Positions 1 to 12,640 of a stretch of DNA of 62,000 nt are shown here, piece after piece. The position numbers and the translations under genes are program-made. The notes beneath the pieces were generated by a model, which worked only from the letters and a program-made list of their open reading frames with translations, was not told the origin of the DNA and did no database searches. The stretch spans positions 1,194,924 to 1,256,923 of the forward strand of contig MNCI01008581.1 of assembly GCA_015680685.1 (NCBI GenBank). Direction: 5' to 3'. Each line of letters starts with the position of its first letter. Position 1 is the stretch's first letter. Source of the stretch: Gnetum montanum (Eukaryota; Streptophyta; Gnetopsida; Gnetales; Gnetaceae).

Positions 1-1700
1 CCTCCCTCTAAACTGTCAAGGTGGTAGACTTCTACCAAGACAACCTCATAAATCCTATAGTCCCATCCTTAACTCTTCCAACTGAAGTCTTGCTGCCTCA
101 ACTTACCAAGTACAATGGTAAAGGGAACCCCAATGCACACTTGGTCACATTTCAATCTGAGTGCCTCCTCCTTCAAGCCTTGCCACATACCATCATGCAT
201 GTGTTCCCCATGTCACTCACTGGTAAGGCCTTAAACTATTATCGCATGCTACCCAAGGCCTCAATCTCTTCTTTGGAGGATCTCATAAGCCAATTTTTGA
301 CACACCTCAGGTACAACCTAAAGCCTAAAACAACCCTCAACCAACTCATGCAAGTCAAGCAAGGGCCCCTAAAGCTTGTGCCAAAATTCTTGTAATGCTA
401 AAATGTCGCATTGAGAGAAATGTGTGAACCCCTAGCAAAGATGCACCTACTGGCCATCCTCAAGGATGCATTGAATGACTTCATCAAGTGCAAACTATAT
501 TACCTAGCCTTGAAGTCTCTCATCCAAGCCTTTGCCCAACCAAAAGGCATAGAGGAGGTAGTGCAAGCCAGTAATGACTCGGCCTACATAGCCTACAAAA
601 ACCAACATGCATGCAACCAAATACAACAATGGTAATACTAGCCACAAGGACAAAAGCATCCAATCGAGGCCCAACAGCTAAGCAACCCAAGGCCCTAGCT
701 ACCAACTCTAGCACCAAATAACCTACATTGGTAGGGGCTACCCCAAGGCCCAACATTGAGTGCAAGGATTGCTCAAAGTATACACCACTACAAATGGAAC
801 CCTTTGTGCTATTGGAGCAACTCCTAAAAGCCAAGTGAATCTAATACAAACACGTATCAAATATTTCCTGCCAAAAACATAACAGGTACTGTGAACTACT
901 GAGGAACCCTGCCTCAGTAGTACCAAACGAGCCCCTAGTCCCATAACACTTCAAGCTAGACCAATACTATCATTACCACTAGATGACTGGTCATAGTATG
1001 AACAATAGCCATGCTTTGCAGGAGAACCTGCAAAGAATGATAGAACAGAGCCAACTAGTTCTCGACAAAGTGAGCCAATCTAATGTAGATGATACCCCCT
1101 ACATCATAAACTCCATCAGCGTAGGTGGCAAGTCTAAACCTACGCAACAACCTTTTGTGATCTATGTGCCTCCCAGCAAGGCAAGAATTCCCTTGACTCC
1201 ACAAACAAGAGGCCCCACCTTTGTTATCAAAGTGCCACCTCAAGCACCCACAACGCCTTGTGTGGTTAAGGCCCCACAGCAATCATCTACGAAGATGTTA
1301 AACTAGCAACTAAACCAACCGTCTACTAAGACATTAAACTAGCATGATGCAGCAACAACAACTACTAAGAAACCTCTTGCCATCAAGGTGCCACAATGAG
1401 TTAGCCCTGCAACAACTCCTACACCACTATTTTTCATAAGGGTGCCACAACATGATGGCCCCTCACCTGGCCAAAGGCCAACAATGGGCAATGTCTTGGT
1501 CTCTCCTCCTTCAAGGGCCAACCCCACTAGCAACCTGGGTAGGCCTACCAAATGGCAATGCAAGAGGAAAAATGAGCACCTTGCAACCCCCATGGCCACT
1601 ACAAAGGCCATAACTAGCAAGCAACAACCAAACATTGGGGCCCTTGCCCCAAAGAAAGCCAAGAAACCCTAGCCCAAATCCCCTCCACAAGAGATCCATT
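1..1700 (+). pseudogene. Decayed gag polyprotein of element P
   Basis: The frame from 21 to 395 reads like a Retrotrans_gag domain: a KYNGKGNPNAHLVTF start and the FPMSLTGKALNYY core, followed by the usual 'SSLEDLISQFL' helix. The next piece (411-635) continues the domain (LAILKDALNDF) in another frame, so there is a stop and frameshift near 395-411. A later piece (about 950-1306) carries the Tat/Ogre zinc-like pattern HYH...TGHSMNNSHALQENLQRMI, with both expected cysteines replaced by Tyr and Ser, then a proline-rich tract with PFVIYVPP. The true start may lie left of the window. Gag would form the cytoplasmic particle; this copy cannot make a full protein. Confidence 0.65.
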
Positions 1701-2212
1701 TCTCAAGTTGCATGGAGGAAGTCAAGACCAACACAATAACTAACGACAAGGACTTTGTACCTGCACTAACCTAAGTGAAACAAATGCTTAAGCAAAAAAG
1801 CACAACATTAAGCTTGTACGACTTGGTCATAACCTCATCTACTCACCACCAAAAATTAGCATGGATGTTGGCCTCCATTCCTATTATGGCTACACATGCA
1901 ACATCTCATCACACAAGCAAGGTAAGAACTCATCCACCATGATGCAAAAATTTGGCACAAATAGTCCACTATGACTATAAACTGGCACAACAAGTCTGCT
2001 ATGACTATAAAGTGGCACATCTTGTCCTTGCATCATGATGTTAAATTGGCACAACATCAACCATCTACTACAATGTTAAACTAGCACACAACAATCTACT
2101 AGGACTACAAACTAGTACATCACGATTTGCCAAGATCTTGAACAAGATTCACAATCTGCTAGGACCTTAAACTAGCACAGCATGTAGTCTACCACAACGT
2201 TAAAGTGGGTTC
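1288..2212 (+). repeat. Degenerate peptide-repeat array, Y-x-D-x-K-L-A
   Basis: About nine imperfect copies of a roughly 21-bp core, of the type tactaagacattaaactagc, occur at 1288, 1324, about 1938, 1968, 1997, 2032, 2064, 2097, 2160 and 2195. In frame they read as variants of Tyr-x-Asp-Val/Tyr-Lys-Leu-Ala, for example YEDVKLA and YDYKLAQ, with 10-20 intervening residues. Copies are in the gag orientation and several have acquired stops. The array probably formed a repetitive C-terminal gag or linker segment. Confidence 0.6.
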
Positions 2213-2219
2213 ACAGTTC

Positions 2220-5200
2220 ATCATGCATAGCCCAACATACACAGTTTTGCAGATAAGCGAGTGTGAATACTTCTCATCCTCCATCATCTGCCCACATCTT
2301 GATGGGCTAGGCAATGTAGGACATTGTAGTTCTAGAGTAGAGTTTACATCTTCAAGAAAAAATCCCCTAGAACATTTGCAATGTTACCACCCTTGGCATT
2401 TTATTGTTCCTCCAAAGATGCCCTTAGGCATTTTGCTAACCTTCTGGAGCTACCAACACCATTGTCATCATCATTGGTTGGAGCTCTTACCATTAGCACC
2501 ACCCACTAGTGTCTCAGCAATACTGTGGCCCAGCCATAGCACTATCATCCTCTAGCCCTCACCATTTCCTAGGCTTGGAAGTGCATCTAGTAGTATGGCT
2601 CCTTGCCATCCTACTAGATTTCCAAGTTCCTGTTCTTAATGTGGAATCTTGAGCACTTACACCACCATCTCCCTTAGCCACCTTGCTAGCCTCCTTGGGG
2701 TGCCCACTTCTGGTGTGGCTGCTAGAGCTTTTGCAGCTTTCTAGCTCTAGCATTTGCATTGGCCTTCCTTCTTTGGCACTACAAGCTCTTACAACTAGTC
2801 TAGCACTCGTGGCACTTGCAGTGCCCTCGTAACCAACAATCTGCTCTTATCTCTCATGTTGTGTGGTTGTTTTCTTGTTTCCTCTACATTGTGTTTGCAA
2901 GATGAAACCTCAAAGGCAGTTTTCCAAAGGCATGTTTCATTGTAGTAGTAGGGCACCACATTGCTTTAATGTGCTTGGTTGGACTCACCAAGCCACTTAA
3001 GAGTGCACATTCCTATTATCCTACTATAGGCTACTTTCATTTACCCCTTTATCCTACATTTTCTTACCTTCCTTACAAGCATCAACAATGCACATGGCAC
3101 CCTTCTTTTAGTTAACCTTAGAATCCATGGTGGATGTAATGCTACTCGTCCCATGGGAAGCCTCTATGGGCTTGTCAAAGCCCAAGCAGATGTAACACAA
3201 CTTATCCCAGGGAGGAAACACCTATCTTACAGATATGCCGTGGTTACCTCTAAGCAAAGCCCATCGGGTTGCATGCAATCCACTCGATGATGATCATCTT
3301 GTAGCTAGCATAGCATTTTGAAAAAAAGGAAAGGGTAAAACACATCGCCACGTAAAATCTAGCAAAGCTACAATTTTGCAATTGGTCCCACCTTGAATTC
3401 GCAACGGCCTTCTCATAAGCACTCTAATGAGAGGCCAACATGTTAAGGGTAAGCCAGTCTAGTGCTATGGGCGAAGGCTCTCTCACAAGAACTTCGACGA
3501 CAGGCCATCATTTGACAAAAAGACACCCTACGTGCCATGATCATAGTTAGTTATGCTAGCTCCACATCTAATAGCATGATGCATTATTTACATCTCATTC
3601 CTCCCTTGTTATCCCCTAACAAATTCCCTACATCCATTACCTATAGCATGCCATGACCTTTAGCACTCTTAAGCTCGATGAAGCACCATCTGATCAAATA
3701 CCGATGAGTGATGTTGATGTCATGCCTGTTGTGGTGTTTTGAGTTCTTTGTCAATGTCTTTTAGGCCACTCCTCCAAATGTCAACAAACAAGGACAATGA
3801 AACACCACCAAATTTAGGCAATAGCACTTCAATAGAAAATTTGTCTAAGTGTCAACACAAGGCAAATTTTTCTAAGTGTTTGGCCCATGATCCCACTATT
3901 GGAGCCACACTCTAAAGCATAGCTAGCGTAGCATGCAACACAGAACTAGATCTACAAAATTCTCTAAGTGTAAAACAACAACTACAAATTTTTTTCTAAG
4001 TGTCCTACTACGCTCACATTCCTCTTGCTACACTCTCTAGTGTAGCAAGCATAGCAGCACTTCAGTGGCCAATTTGCACTAGTGTTGAGCCATAAGTTGT
4101 CAAGCTAGCTCAGCATGGAAGAAGCATTTGGCAAATCTAGCTCCTGAAGCTACCCCTCTTACTACACTCCCGATTGTAGCAAGAGCAGGGACTACAATGT
4201 TTTGCCAAATTTGCTAAGTGTCCATGTTATGCCCTATCCCATCCTACTATGCTCACGACCATAGCAAGCATAGCAGCACTGGACTTTATTTTTTTGCAAA
4301 ATTTTCCTAATTTTTGTGCTACACTCTGGAGCGTAGCTAGCATAGCAACATCAAACTGCTTCCAAAGGCTTGCAGAGCTTAGCATAAGCCTTCATCCCAC
4401 CTCCATCACTCCTCCAACAAGCAAGATCAGCAACTTGCACTCTTTTTGTATCCCCCTATGTCCCAAAATTGTACCTACACTTGATCCCACTTGAAAGAGG
4501 GGAGAACATAGTCCTACAGCGTAGCCTCCAAATTGCATTGTTTTCAAGTACATTGTGGTCTTGGTACATGTAGTCTTGGTAGCATAGCCATGATCTGGTA
4601 GTCTCTCAAGGTCCAATGAAACATACTAAAGCATAGCATTGGTTTCTCCAATAGGAACGTAGCAAAAGTTAGTGTAGCCCTACCTACCCCTTTGTTACAT
4701 GGTAATCAATTCACACCTCACGCTAACCCAGGCCTATAAATATCCCTACATTCCACACTCTAGGGGTTGGCAATTCATTCTAGTGGTGGGCATTTGAAGC
4801 ACTTGGCTAGTAAACCCAAGTAGTAGTTAGCATTTCAGAGTACCAGTTGACACCCAAGGCACCTTGAGCACCCCGCATACTAGAGCATATCAACATCTTG
4901 GCAACACTTCTACATCCCATTTGGCATGATAGCACACCACAACCGATAGGACACTACGACAGCTAACCCAGTAGGCACAGACCTTGTAGAAAATGTCAAT
5001 CTTCACCACAGGACACCCTAGAAAGTGTGGCTATGCTACTACTATGCCTGTCTATACACCATGTGCCTCCTCAATGCTCATTTGTAACTACTACGCTCCT
5101 TTTCTAGGGTGGTACCATTCTTTCTTTCTCTCAAGCTTCGTTGCATTTTAAGAATTTTCTTCAACATTCAATACCACATTTGTACTTTTCGCTACTTTAC

Positions 5201-5290
5201 ATGTTTCTTGCACGCTTGCACCACCATTCTTGTGCTAGGAAAACCCTACTATGCTCAAGCTTAGCCAGCCTTGGTACTACCCAGAACATC
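2220..5290 (+). other. Non-coding interior of element P
   Basis: There are no recognisable protein domains; short frames here have no family features. It contains a cluster of related motifs (3890-4420, listed separately) and a good TATA-like box, TATAAATA, at about 4736 with a GGCC flank. That box could be an internal promoter or part of an older, unrecognised LTR. Apart from these I see nothing I can assign. Confidence 0.4.
3890..4420 (+). repeat. Interspersed short repeats (ctacactc...tagcaagcatagcag)
   Basis: At least four imperfect copies of a 35-45-bp block follow the scheme 'ctacactc(n8)gtagcaagcatagcag', near 3908, 4029, 4163, 4246 and 4320. They alternate with a second motif, 'caaatttgctaagtgt', near 3850, 3990 and 4206. 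Each block is partly self-complementary (GTAGC/GCTAC). Spacing is irregular, so this is not a clean tandem repeat. Function unknown. Confidence 0.5.
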
Positions 5291-6577
5291 GTTAAAACAC
5301 TTAGCATTATCTTACAATGCCAGTGTTATCATTATAGCTAATCACACCACCCTCAGTTGCACCCAATACCCTAGTTGCAGCTAGCAAAGTCCCTATTTGA
5401 TCAAGAAGATCATCCAGGGCACTCGGCCTCCATTCTCCAGCAAGGCCCTTGCATGGAGGTGGGGTTAGGCTATGCACCATGCACCCTCGGCATTCCAACC
5501 ATTCACATTTTCAATCATTACAATTCAGATCTCCTAGGATCATTCTAGTACATGCCTTCAAGTTCCCTCTTGTTCTAATTAAAAAGTGATCAATTGTAAC
5601 TAATGGAGGTTGTGCTAACTACCCAATGCTAGCACACCCCTTGCATCAATACAGGGAATCTAGTGCACCTCCTTCCTAGCCCTACTTGATCCTCATTAAC
5701 TATAGTGTAATCCAAATTAACTAGTATGATGTCAAAAAGTCTCTGTTCCCATGTGAAAATAATAAATACCTAAGAAAAGTTCTCACATAACAAGTGTTAC
5801 ATAGTCATTTTCTTAGGATTGTGGCATCTAGTCTATATGAAGAGCTCTTCTTCTCTTAGATAAGTTATTTTCCTTTCTTGTTTATGTATGTTTTGAATTA
5901 TCCCTTTTACAAGTACAACTTGACTTTATCAGAGTGCTACCTTGCTTACATAGCCTAGAACTATTTGGTTGATGCAAAGACTAGTGTTTGCATGGTAAAT
6001 AAAGCTTATGATTTTTATTTTTTTACCATTGATGCCTTAAACATTAAAATACCAAAAAAATTATAAAATATTAAAATCATAAAAATATTTATTCAATTCA
6101 CATTTTTATAAGCTGTAATGACTCAATCTTACCCAAGAAGATTACAGCTGTATGGCATGATACTGGGCCATGGAGGTTGTGACTAAAAGCCATTTTATTA
6201 CATATTGTGTGTGGTGTTGCACCTATTCCTTGAGGAATTGTGACACATGTATATGTGTGTGTATGAGCATTACCTCTTTCCCCAAGTGGGATTATAATAC
6301 ATATGTGTTTATTATCATTTTTTTCTTTATAATTACAAAATACATAAAAATTATAAAAAATAAATTCATAAAAATTTTCTTTTCTTTCTTTCTCTATGAT
6401 TACATGAAATTGAATTGTATCACATGCATTATAAAATATTTTACATTTTCTGAATGTAATGACATACATAAGTGTTCTTGGCAATTCATTTAACATTTTC
6501 TTCAAAGCTTAATATCAAATCACACAACAATTCAAATGATATATCCCTTGGTCCAAAAATCAGTGGTACCCCTATCA
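5290..6577 (+). repeat. 3' LTR of element P (plus orientation)
   Basis: Most of this segment aligns, inverted, with the LTR at 15498-16780: for instance the stretches around 5520-5590, 5830-5950, 6110-6300 and 6460-6577. The aligned TATA position is near 5760 (aataaatacc), slightly degenerate. The right end CCTATCA at 6577 matches the end of the E0 LTR. The left end is estimated from the E0 LTR length and is not seen directly. Confidence 0.6.
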
Positions 6578-7194
6578 GTGACAACTCAAAGACACATAAA
6601 ATAGAAAAGGAAATTAAATTACATAAGGGAGAAAGGGCTTTTTACATGAAACTAGACACCAAAAGTAAAATGAAAATATTGATGAATAAGTTGTTAAGTA
6701 TGATAGCTCATTCCAAGTATTTAGAATTTTTGTATGGAAATAAAAGGGGTTCATCAACACCTAGGCATCAACAAAGGCTTGTCAACACAACCTGAACTGA
6801 CCCTAGGTGCATAAGAGATAAAGTTAAGTAAATCAAGCCTACCAAGGGATGCATCAATGCTCCCATACTAATGTAGAAGGTGCATTAATGTAAGGTAGTC
6901 AATGCAACCACTCCCCCTTCAAAATCACACTTTGCTCTTTTCATTTTTGATGCAAGTTGGAACCTGAGAAAGCATGCTAGAAGGGTCTTAGAAAATCTAA
7001 ATGAAGCTAAAATCATTCTAGAGAGATTGTAATTATGCATATAACCTTAGGGTATGATCTAGGGGGCAAGGATGCATCTTAGGAGATTAATAACCTCTAT
7101 CAAACACGCTAGACTATAAAGATGAAGTACATAAAACACTTCCAAAATTTAAGGCTTATAATTGACTTGCAAAATGCCACTAGATAACTCATCA
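6578..7194 (-). repeat. Truncated 3' LTR of E0
   Basis: On the minus strand it begins TGATGAGTTATC at 7194, directly after the purine-rich aactcactcatgaggaaa, as expected of a 3' LTR. It matches 16150-16780 in direct orientation along its length, for example the shared 'cttgtcaacacaacctgaac'. It stops about half-way through the LTR at 6578, where the plus-strand LTR of element P ends. The missing half is expected beyond the left window edge. Confidence 0.7.
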
Positions 7195-7299
7195 TTTCCT
7201 CATGAGTGAGTTAAGATAGTCTCATAGATTTAACACTAAAACTCAAAACTAGAACTAAATACATGACATGATTAATACATAGGAAGACAATGTACAGAT

Positions 7300-9720
7300 A
7301 TGCATATCACAAATACAATATAGTACAAGCCACCTCATTAAGAAGTATTAAGGGATGATGGATGAGAGACGAAGCCTATTGACGTGCCTACTTGATATGG
7401 AAGGAAGCTTGAATAGTTGGATGTACATATATGAAATCTTTAAAGTTAGACTTCTAGGTCAATCACCTTTTCTCGAAGCTATTGATTCTAATCAAGCATT
7501 AGTCCCTACTCCCATAGGAGTGCTTGATGTCATTCCTCAACATCAGCTTGAAACTACTTATGACTCCTCTTTGCCTATAAGAGCTCATGTTGGGATACAT
7601 CCAACTTGATCTCCTATAGCTCCATGGGTAGTGTATCTATAAAAGTCTAAACCACATAAAGGTACATCCTCCATTCCACCTACATATCCTCCTTGGCTTC
7701 CTTGAGTTTTCTCTCAAAAATAGAAATAACTACTTCATCGTCAAAGATGTACATGTTTTCCAGCAAGTTCTTCTTATCCTATAGAGTTGGTTCACTTACT
7801 TGTTTGTCAATTCCTGCCATAATTTATAATTCTCTTTCTCTATACAAAATTACTTATCTTGAAATTAAGTCATGATTTGACTCTCATCTTCTAACCTTTT
7901 TACCTATTAAAAAAGGAAGAGGACCTATTTCTCCTTTTCATCACTACTCCTAAGACTAATGTTTTAACATTCTAATCTATCACTCCAAGCCATCTTTCAT
8001 GAACATGACTTCTTCACTAATGTAATGTGCCTAAAATAGTTCAACCTGTAGGTGCTTAATCTACATTTCTAGAGTGATTATAGAAGATGCTAGTACCAAT
8101 ATTGTTATGTGTTTAAGCTATTTATGTAATCGTTATACCTTGGCTTGAATTCTCTATAGCTTTCTTAGATAAAATGTTTTGTCAACATTCATAATTTTTA
8201 ACTCAATTCATACCTTAATTAGTTCAATCTCCACCATATCATCGTCATTCCTTAGTAACAACTCAACACCTGGGTTGATTCTCTAGTCTTCCTCTATCCA
8301 ATGCCTAATACCAAGTTGATTAGTAGGTGCCTAGAGGACTTCTACTATTGCTAGACAATGTGCATGTTATACCTTGACCAATGCAAATAGGAAACACTCC
8401 ATTAAGGTACATATGTTTGTGACTAAACAAGAGCATCAATATGAACCATGCATGGATCATCCATCAAGGAAGAAGCAAACTAGAAGAGATCCTCCCTTAT
8501 AGCCTCAACAACCATGATGGTTTCCATCATTTTCAATAAATTTCTACCAATGTCTTGCAAACCTTCGACATGAATTGTGATAGCTTTTCCCTCATCTTCA
8601 ACATGCATAACAAGCTAAAAATCATCACTAGAAAGAGTTCCTGGCTTTGCATAATGCTAAAACCAAGAGGTTGGAAGACAAATCTACTTAGTCAATGTAC
8701 CTACAGTCATTAAGATGCTTGAGGTGAAAATGGTTCTCTTCTTTGATGCTAACAAAGCTAGTATGAAGGTCAAATATAAGATACCTCTATGGAAGGCATT
8801 TGATCCTCTAAATTAGATACTACTCTAATGACCTCTAAACATCATCTTATAGCAACCATCATTACATTTTTCTAGTCTATCATTCCTATAGTTGTGGGTT
8901 CCCTTCCAACATGATTAACTATGTCTACCAGCTCATAAAATTTTCAAATTAACCCTAGAAAGGCATAGACCTTCCTCCTATCTCTTCCCACAACCTTAAT
9001 CTTCTAAATTCTAAATTAAGGCCTTGTAAAGAAAATATAAGATGTTGATAATGCACTTCCCTCTCATCATGACCATGAATTTTTCCCCCTAAGCAAAGAT
9101 ACTTGATGATCATTTGGTAGATAAAAAGTTGTAAGTGGCAATCTTGTACATGATGCTATGAGCCAAGGAAATTTTAGACATATTCACTAGCTTATTTGAG
9201 AATCCTATGGTCCTAGAGATTGTAGAAACAGACATAAGAACTCCACCAATAAAATTCATGGTCATCAGCTGCAAGGTTTTGGTAGAATTCCTCTACCTCA
9301 TATCTATATCATGTGAAGGATTGAATGATGTATTCATAAAAGGCCATCCACTGTAGTGACTCCTTAAGCACATCAGGACCAAGCTCATGGAATTACTGAT
9401 AATGCTTCTCCTCGTGGATTGGTCACTATCAAACATCATGTGCACCCATGTCTTCTTGAATGTCATCAACATCCCCCTCTTCATCTTCTGCTAGCTACTT
9501 CGGCACTTGTTCAGTTGCCTACTGTTACATACATGCTTGACCTAAAGATAAAAAATATAACTACTTTTCTCTTGATTTGCTTCTAGATAAAGGCCTTTCT
9601 AGAGTAGGTCTTATAGATTCTAGATTAGGAGATCTAAATTTTTCTCCTTCCTCCTCCTTAGGAATTGGTCATTCATGCAAAGGCTCATACACAGAGGCCT
9701 TAGGTTACTAAACCTACCCT
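7300..9720 (-). pseudogene. Possible second ORF (ORF2) of E0, heavily decayed
   Basis: The minus-strand frame between about 9700 and 9200 reads acidic (EEEEGEKF...) and then LGPDVLKESLQWMAFYEY and YEVEEFYQNLA. This resembles the 'putative plant transposon protein' type of domain found after pol in some plant Gypsy elements. Further down only short pieces remain. By position it matches ORF2 of E1 and E2 (after a TATA box and splice donor, before the 3' LTR), but I could not align it with their conserved motifs. The family assignment is tentative. Confidence 0.3.
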
Positions 9721-9949
9721 CTTTGGTGTATGGAGCTTCGATCAAGATCACCTTAACATGGTGAGCTATTAATTCTTCTAAAAATTGAGTTCCCTACACA
9801 TCATACTACCATTGGAAAAATTATATGCAAAAAATAATACATACAACCTTTAGAAAACTTAAGAAATATTATCATAACCATTGAATCATGACATGCATGG
9901 GCAAGTATAAATAAGGTAGAAATATTTACATGACTACCAAATGCATTAA

Positions 9950-10190
9950 ATACATACCTGAATTAGTGCCTCACTATCATAACTAAGTTACAAGACATTA
10001 GGCTTGAACCACAACTAGAACACCAAGGATAAGAAGGACCAAAAAGAATTCTTATAAAAATATTACTAATCTTACTACTAGAATGAAAATCCAGCAGAGT
10101 TTCACTTGTTTATGATAACAAAAGGCAAAGAAAAGTAAAAACAAAATCACAACAAAGAATTGAGTTTGGAAGAGCCCCAATTTATAGTAG
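9950..10190 (-). promoter_or_regulatory. Internal TATA box and 5' splice-donor site of E0
   Basis: On the minus strand a TATA box, CTATAAATT (10187-10179), follows a run of TGCACTAGTGCATCC-type palindromic motifs. About 220 bases downstream is a consensus donor, CAG|GTATGT, with GT at 9957-9956. The same order of palindromic repeats, TATA box and donor precedes ORF2 in E1 and E2. Use of the site is inferred. Confidence 0.45.
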
Positions 10191-12640
10191 TTCATTGGTG
10201 TAGGGGATGCACTAGTGCAGGGATATTGACACCCCTATGCTAACATAGTGGGTGCATTAGCACTTCCTCCCAAGTAAGGAAAAATATCACACTTTTTTTC
10301 ACAAATTCTCTAAACTTATCTCCATTGGCTGTTGGAGCCTCGCACAAGGTCAACAACACACAAAAATAATTATGAATCGACCTTGCAAGGCATCTAAAGA
10401 GTAAGACATCAAGAACATTACAAACTTATCTTTGACCACATCAAGCATTATGGGTAATAAGAAGATTGATCAGTTTAATCATTTCCATGAATCAAAAGCT
10501 ACGAAAGAGGATCTAGAATAATAGAAAAATAAATAGAAGATGAAGAATAATGAAATACCTGTACAAATGAGATGAAATAAATGGAATTTTTCATGATCAA
10601 ATCTTAAAGCACCAAGAGTTTAGACTCACATACATGTGAAAAAAATCAAGTACCTTATGCAACTCAGCCCTTACCATCATTGGAAGATAAGCTTTAACTT
10701 TCTTGTAATGCCAATCCATCAAGGATTTACAAGTGAGTCCCCTCCAAAGTAGCCAATTCCCTTTCTTACCATTATGAAATCCACTAATGAGATACTTGTA
10801 GATTCCTAATAACTAGTGAGCCATTAGCTTCAAATACAAGTTCATCTACTTGGATGGCTAGATCTCATTCTCTGCATTGCTTGATCGACTTCCTACCACA
10901 CACAACCATGGAAAGAAATGGAATGGAAGACATGGAGAATAAATAATAAATGAGAGAGAGAGAGAGTGAGAGAGAGAGAGAGATATATATATATATATAT
11001 ATATATTACAAGATCATATGATTCCTAGCCAACCATTCAATTAGCTCATAAAGCATGTGAGCACATCCTACACTCCATGAGAGATTTCCTATTGCATCAT
11101 TTTACTACTACTCATACATACAATATAGACCAACCTCCAAGTCCACTTTCCAAGTGTAAGATCATACCTATCACTACTAATGTCATCTGCTCTTGATTAT
11201 TCTATGATCTAACCATTGCTAAAACTAAACAAAGGCATCATGTCATTAAACATCTAAAAGTTAAGATTTCAGTTTGGTTTTGCTCTGTCCATGGACATAT
11301 GCATAGTAGGCTCTTTAAATTTTGCTATACTAGAAACCTCTTATTGATTTTCTTAGCTACACTAAATAATCCCACACTCCAAAAAGGATAACAATGTCAT
11401 GATCATAAAGGAAAAATTTCTAGCTTTAAATGGGATCAAGGCTTGGATCAATAATGATGATAGACCTTTAGAACAAATGATTAAGGACTTGGGTGAAAGC
11501 AACAAATGACATCACCCAGGCTTACTGAGAGAGAGACTCCTAGGCCTTTATGGCCATGGGTAGAAATAAGTAAGAGATGGTAGAAATATCAATTTTCATG
11601 AATCGCTAAGCTTGAAATTACATTACTCTTCCCATCACTTCTTCTCTCTTCTTTTTCTTTTTTTCTTCTCTCTTTCTCTTTTTATGTCATATTTTATGTT
11701 GTTTTCATTTATCATGTTTTTACATTTTTCATCTTTATCATCATTAATTTTTTCATATTTCTTATTCCTTTTATAGGAAGAGGATTTTTGATGAAGCATG
11801 GGAGTCATGAAAATAATTAGAATGCTAGATCACCACCTAGAATCTTTGACTTGCACAAACATGAGAATTCATCCCTCACCAAATGGCATGCATAAGTTCA
11901 TAAGATCAAGTACCTCTTCTAACCAAGGTGGCCAAGCAAGGCAACACATGCACCTTGGTTCAATTACATTAATTAAACCCATACAATGGTCACAAGGACC
12001 TTCAATGACAAACCCTTTCATTACCAGTGACCATGAACTCTTTCAAGATTCAAAAGCTCATACCTTAACATGTGAATCCATCATTTGTCTATGGTTCCAA
12101 TATCATTAGCTTCTATAGTTCATAGTGTGAGTCCTAGCTCCCTACTAAATCTAAGCTTAGTTCACTAGTGATGAATAGAAGAAAAGTGGATGGATGAATT
12201 TGTTGTATGGATATTCCATTATCAAAACTCCACTTTGGACCCATTTGACACTCTCACATCCTCATCGCGTCTGTAACTCATCCATCCATCATTGGCTTAT
12301 TAGATAAGCATTCATAAAGCACATTAACTAGTTTTTCTAGACACACAAATAAATAAAACTCTAAAATAAAATAAGATATGATGATTGATTATCTATCAAG
12401 CTCAAAAAGTAAAAAATTCTAACTAAACATTCTAATCTTTACTAATTCCAATAATGGAAATATCATAAAAATAAAATTCTGACATCCCATGAAGGATTTC
12501 TCCCTTATAAATGATCCATGTCTATTATATAGAATGCCTACAAGTATTAAATTAAGCTTTAGGCATGCTTAGAGATGAAAGATGTTTGATATGATACACC
12601 AAGTATTTTCCATCAAGTTTTCCATTTCACTTTCTTAAAT
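10190..12640 (-). other. Post-pol spacer of E0
   Basis: Non-coding on both strands as far as I can read. A minus-strand segment near 11560-11510 (TACCCATG..., then AGTCTC and TAAGCC) resembles the conserved post-pol block of E1-E3, and ATGGATGGATGAG near 12285 resembles the sequence ahead of it. This places the region downstream of pol. The plus-strand frame at 11798-12109 has no family features and is probably chance. Confidence 0.35.
10952..11006. repeat. Compound microsatellite (GA)n(TA)n
   Basis: About 30 bases of GA repeat with one GTGA interruption pass directly into about 24 bases of AT repeat, inside the E0 spacer. Confidence 0.95.

Larger units (their letters stand above)
1..6577 (+). 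mobile_element. Element P: 3' part of a plus-strand Gypsy-type LTR retrotransposon
   Basis: The window opens inside a decayed element read on the plus strand. It holds a Tat-like gag (about 1-1700), a peptide-repeat array (1288-2212), a long non-coding stretch and a 3' LTR whose end, CCTATCA, is at 6577. I find no protease, reverse transcriptase, RNase H or integrase signature between 1700 and 5290 on either strand, so it may be a gag-only, non-autonomous form. The 5' LTR would lie left of the window. It abuts the minus-strand LTR fragment at 6578, consistent with insertion into that LTR. Linking the gag and the LTR into one element is inference from order and orientation. Confidence 0.5.

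Noticed and set aside
4736-4743. TATAAATA as promoter of a host gene
   Set aside because: No downstream coding region with family features; more likely part of a transposon.
6098-6505. 135-codon minus frame and 107-codon plus frame
   Set aside because: Both lie inside the P LTR, which aligns with the E0 LTR as non-coding DNA.
11798-12109. 103-codon plus-strand frame as a host gene
   Set aside because: No domain, no conserved neighbours; it lies in the decayed spacer of E0.
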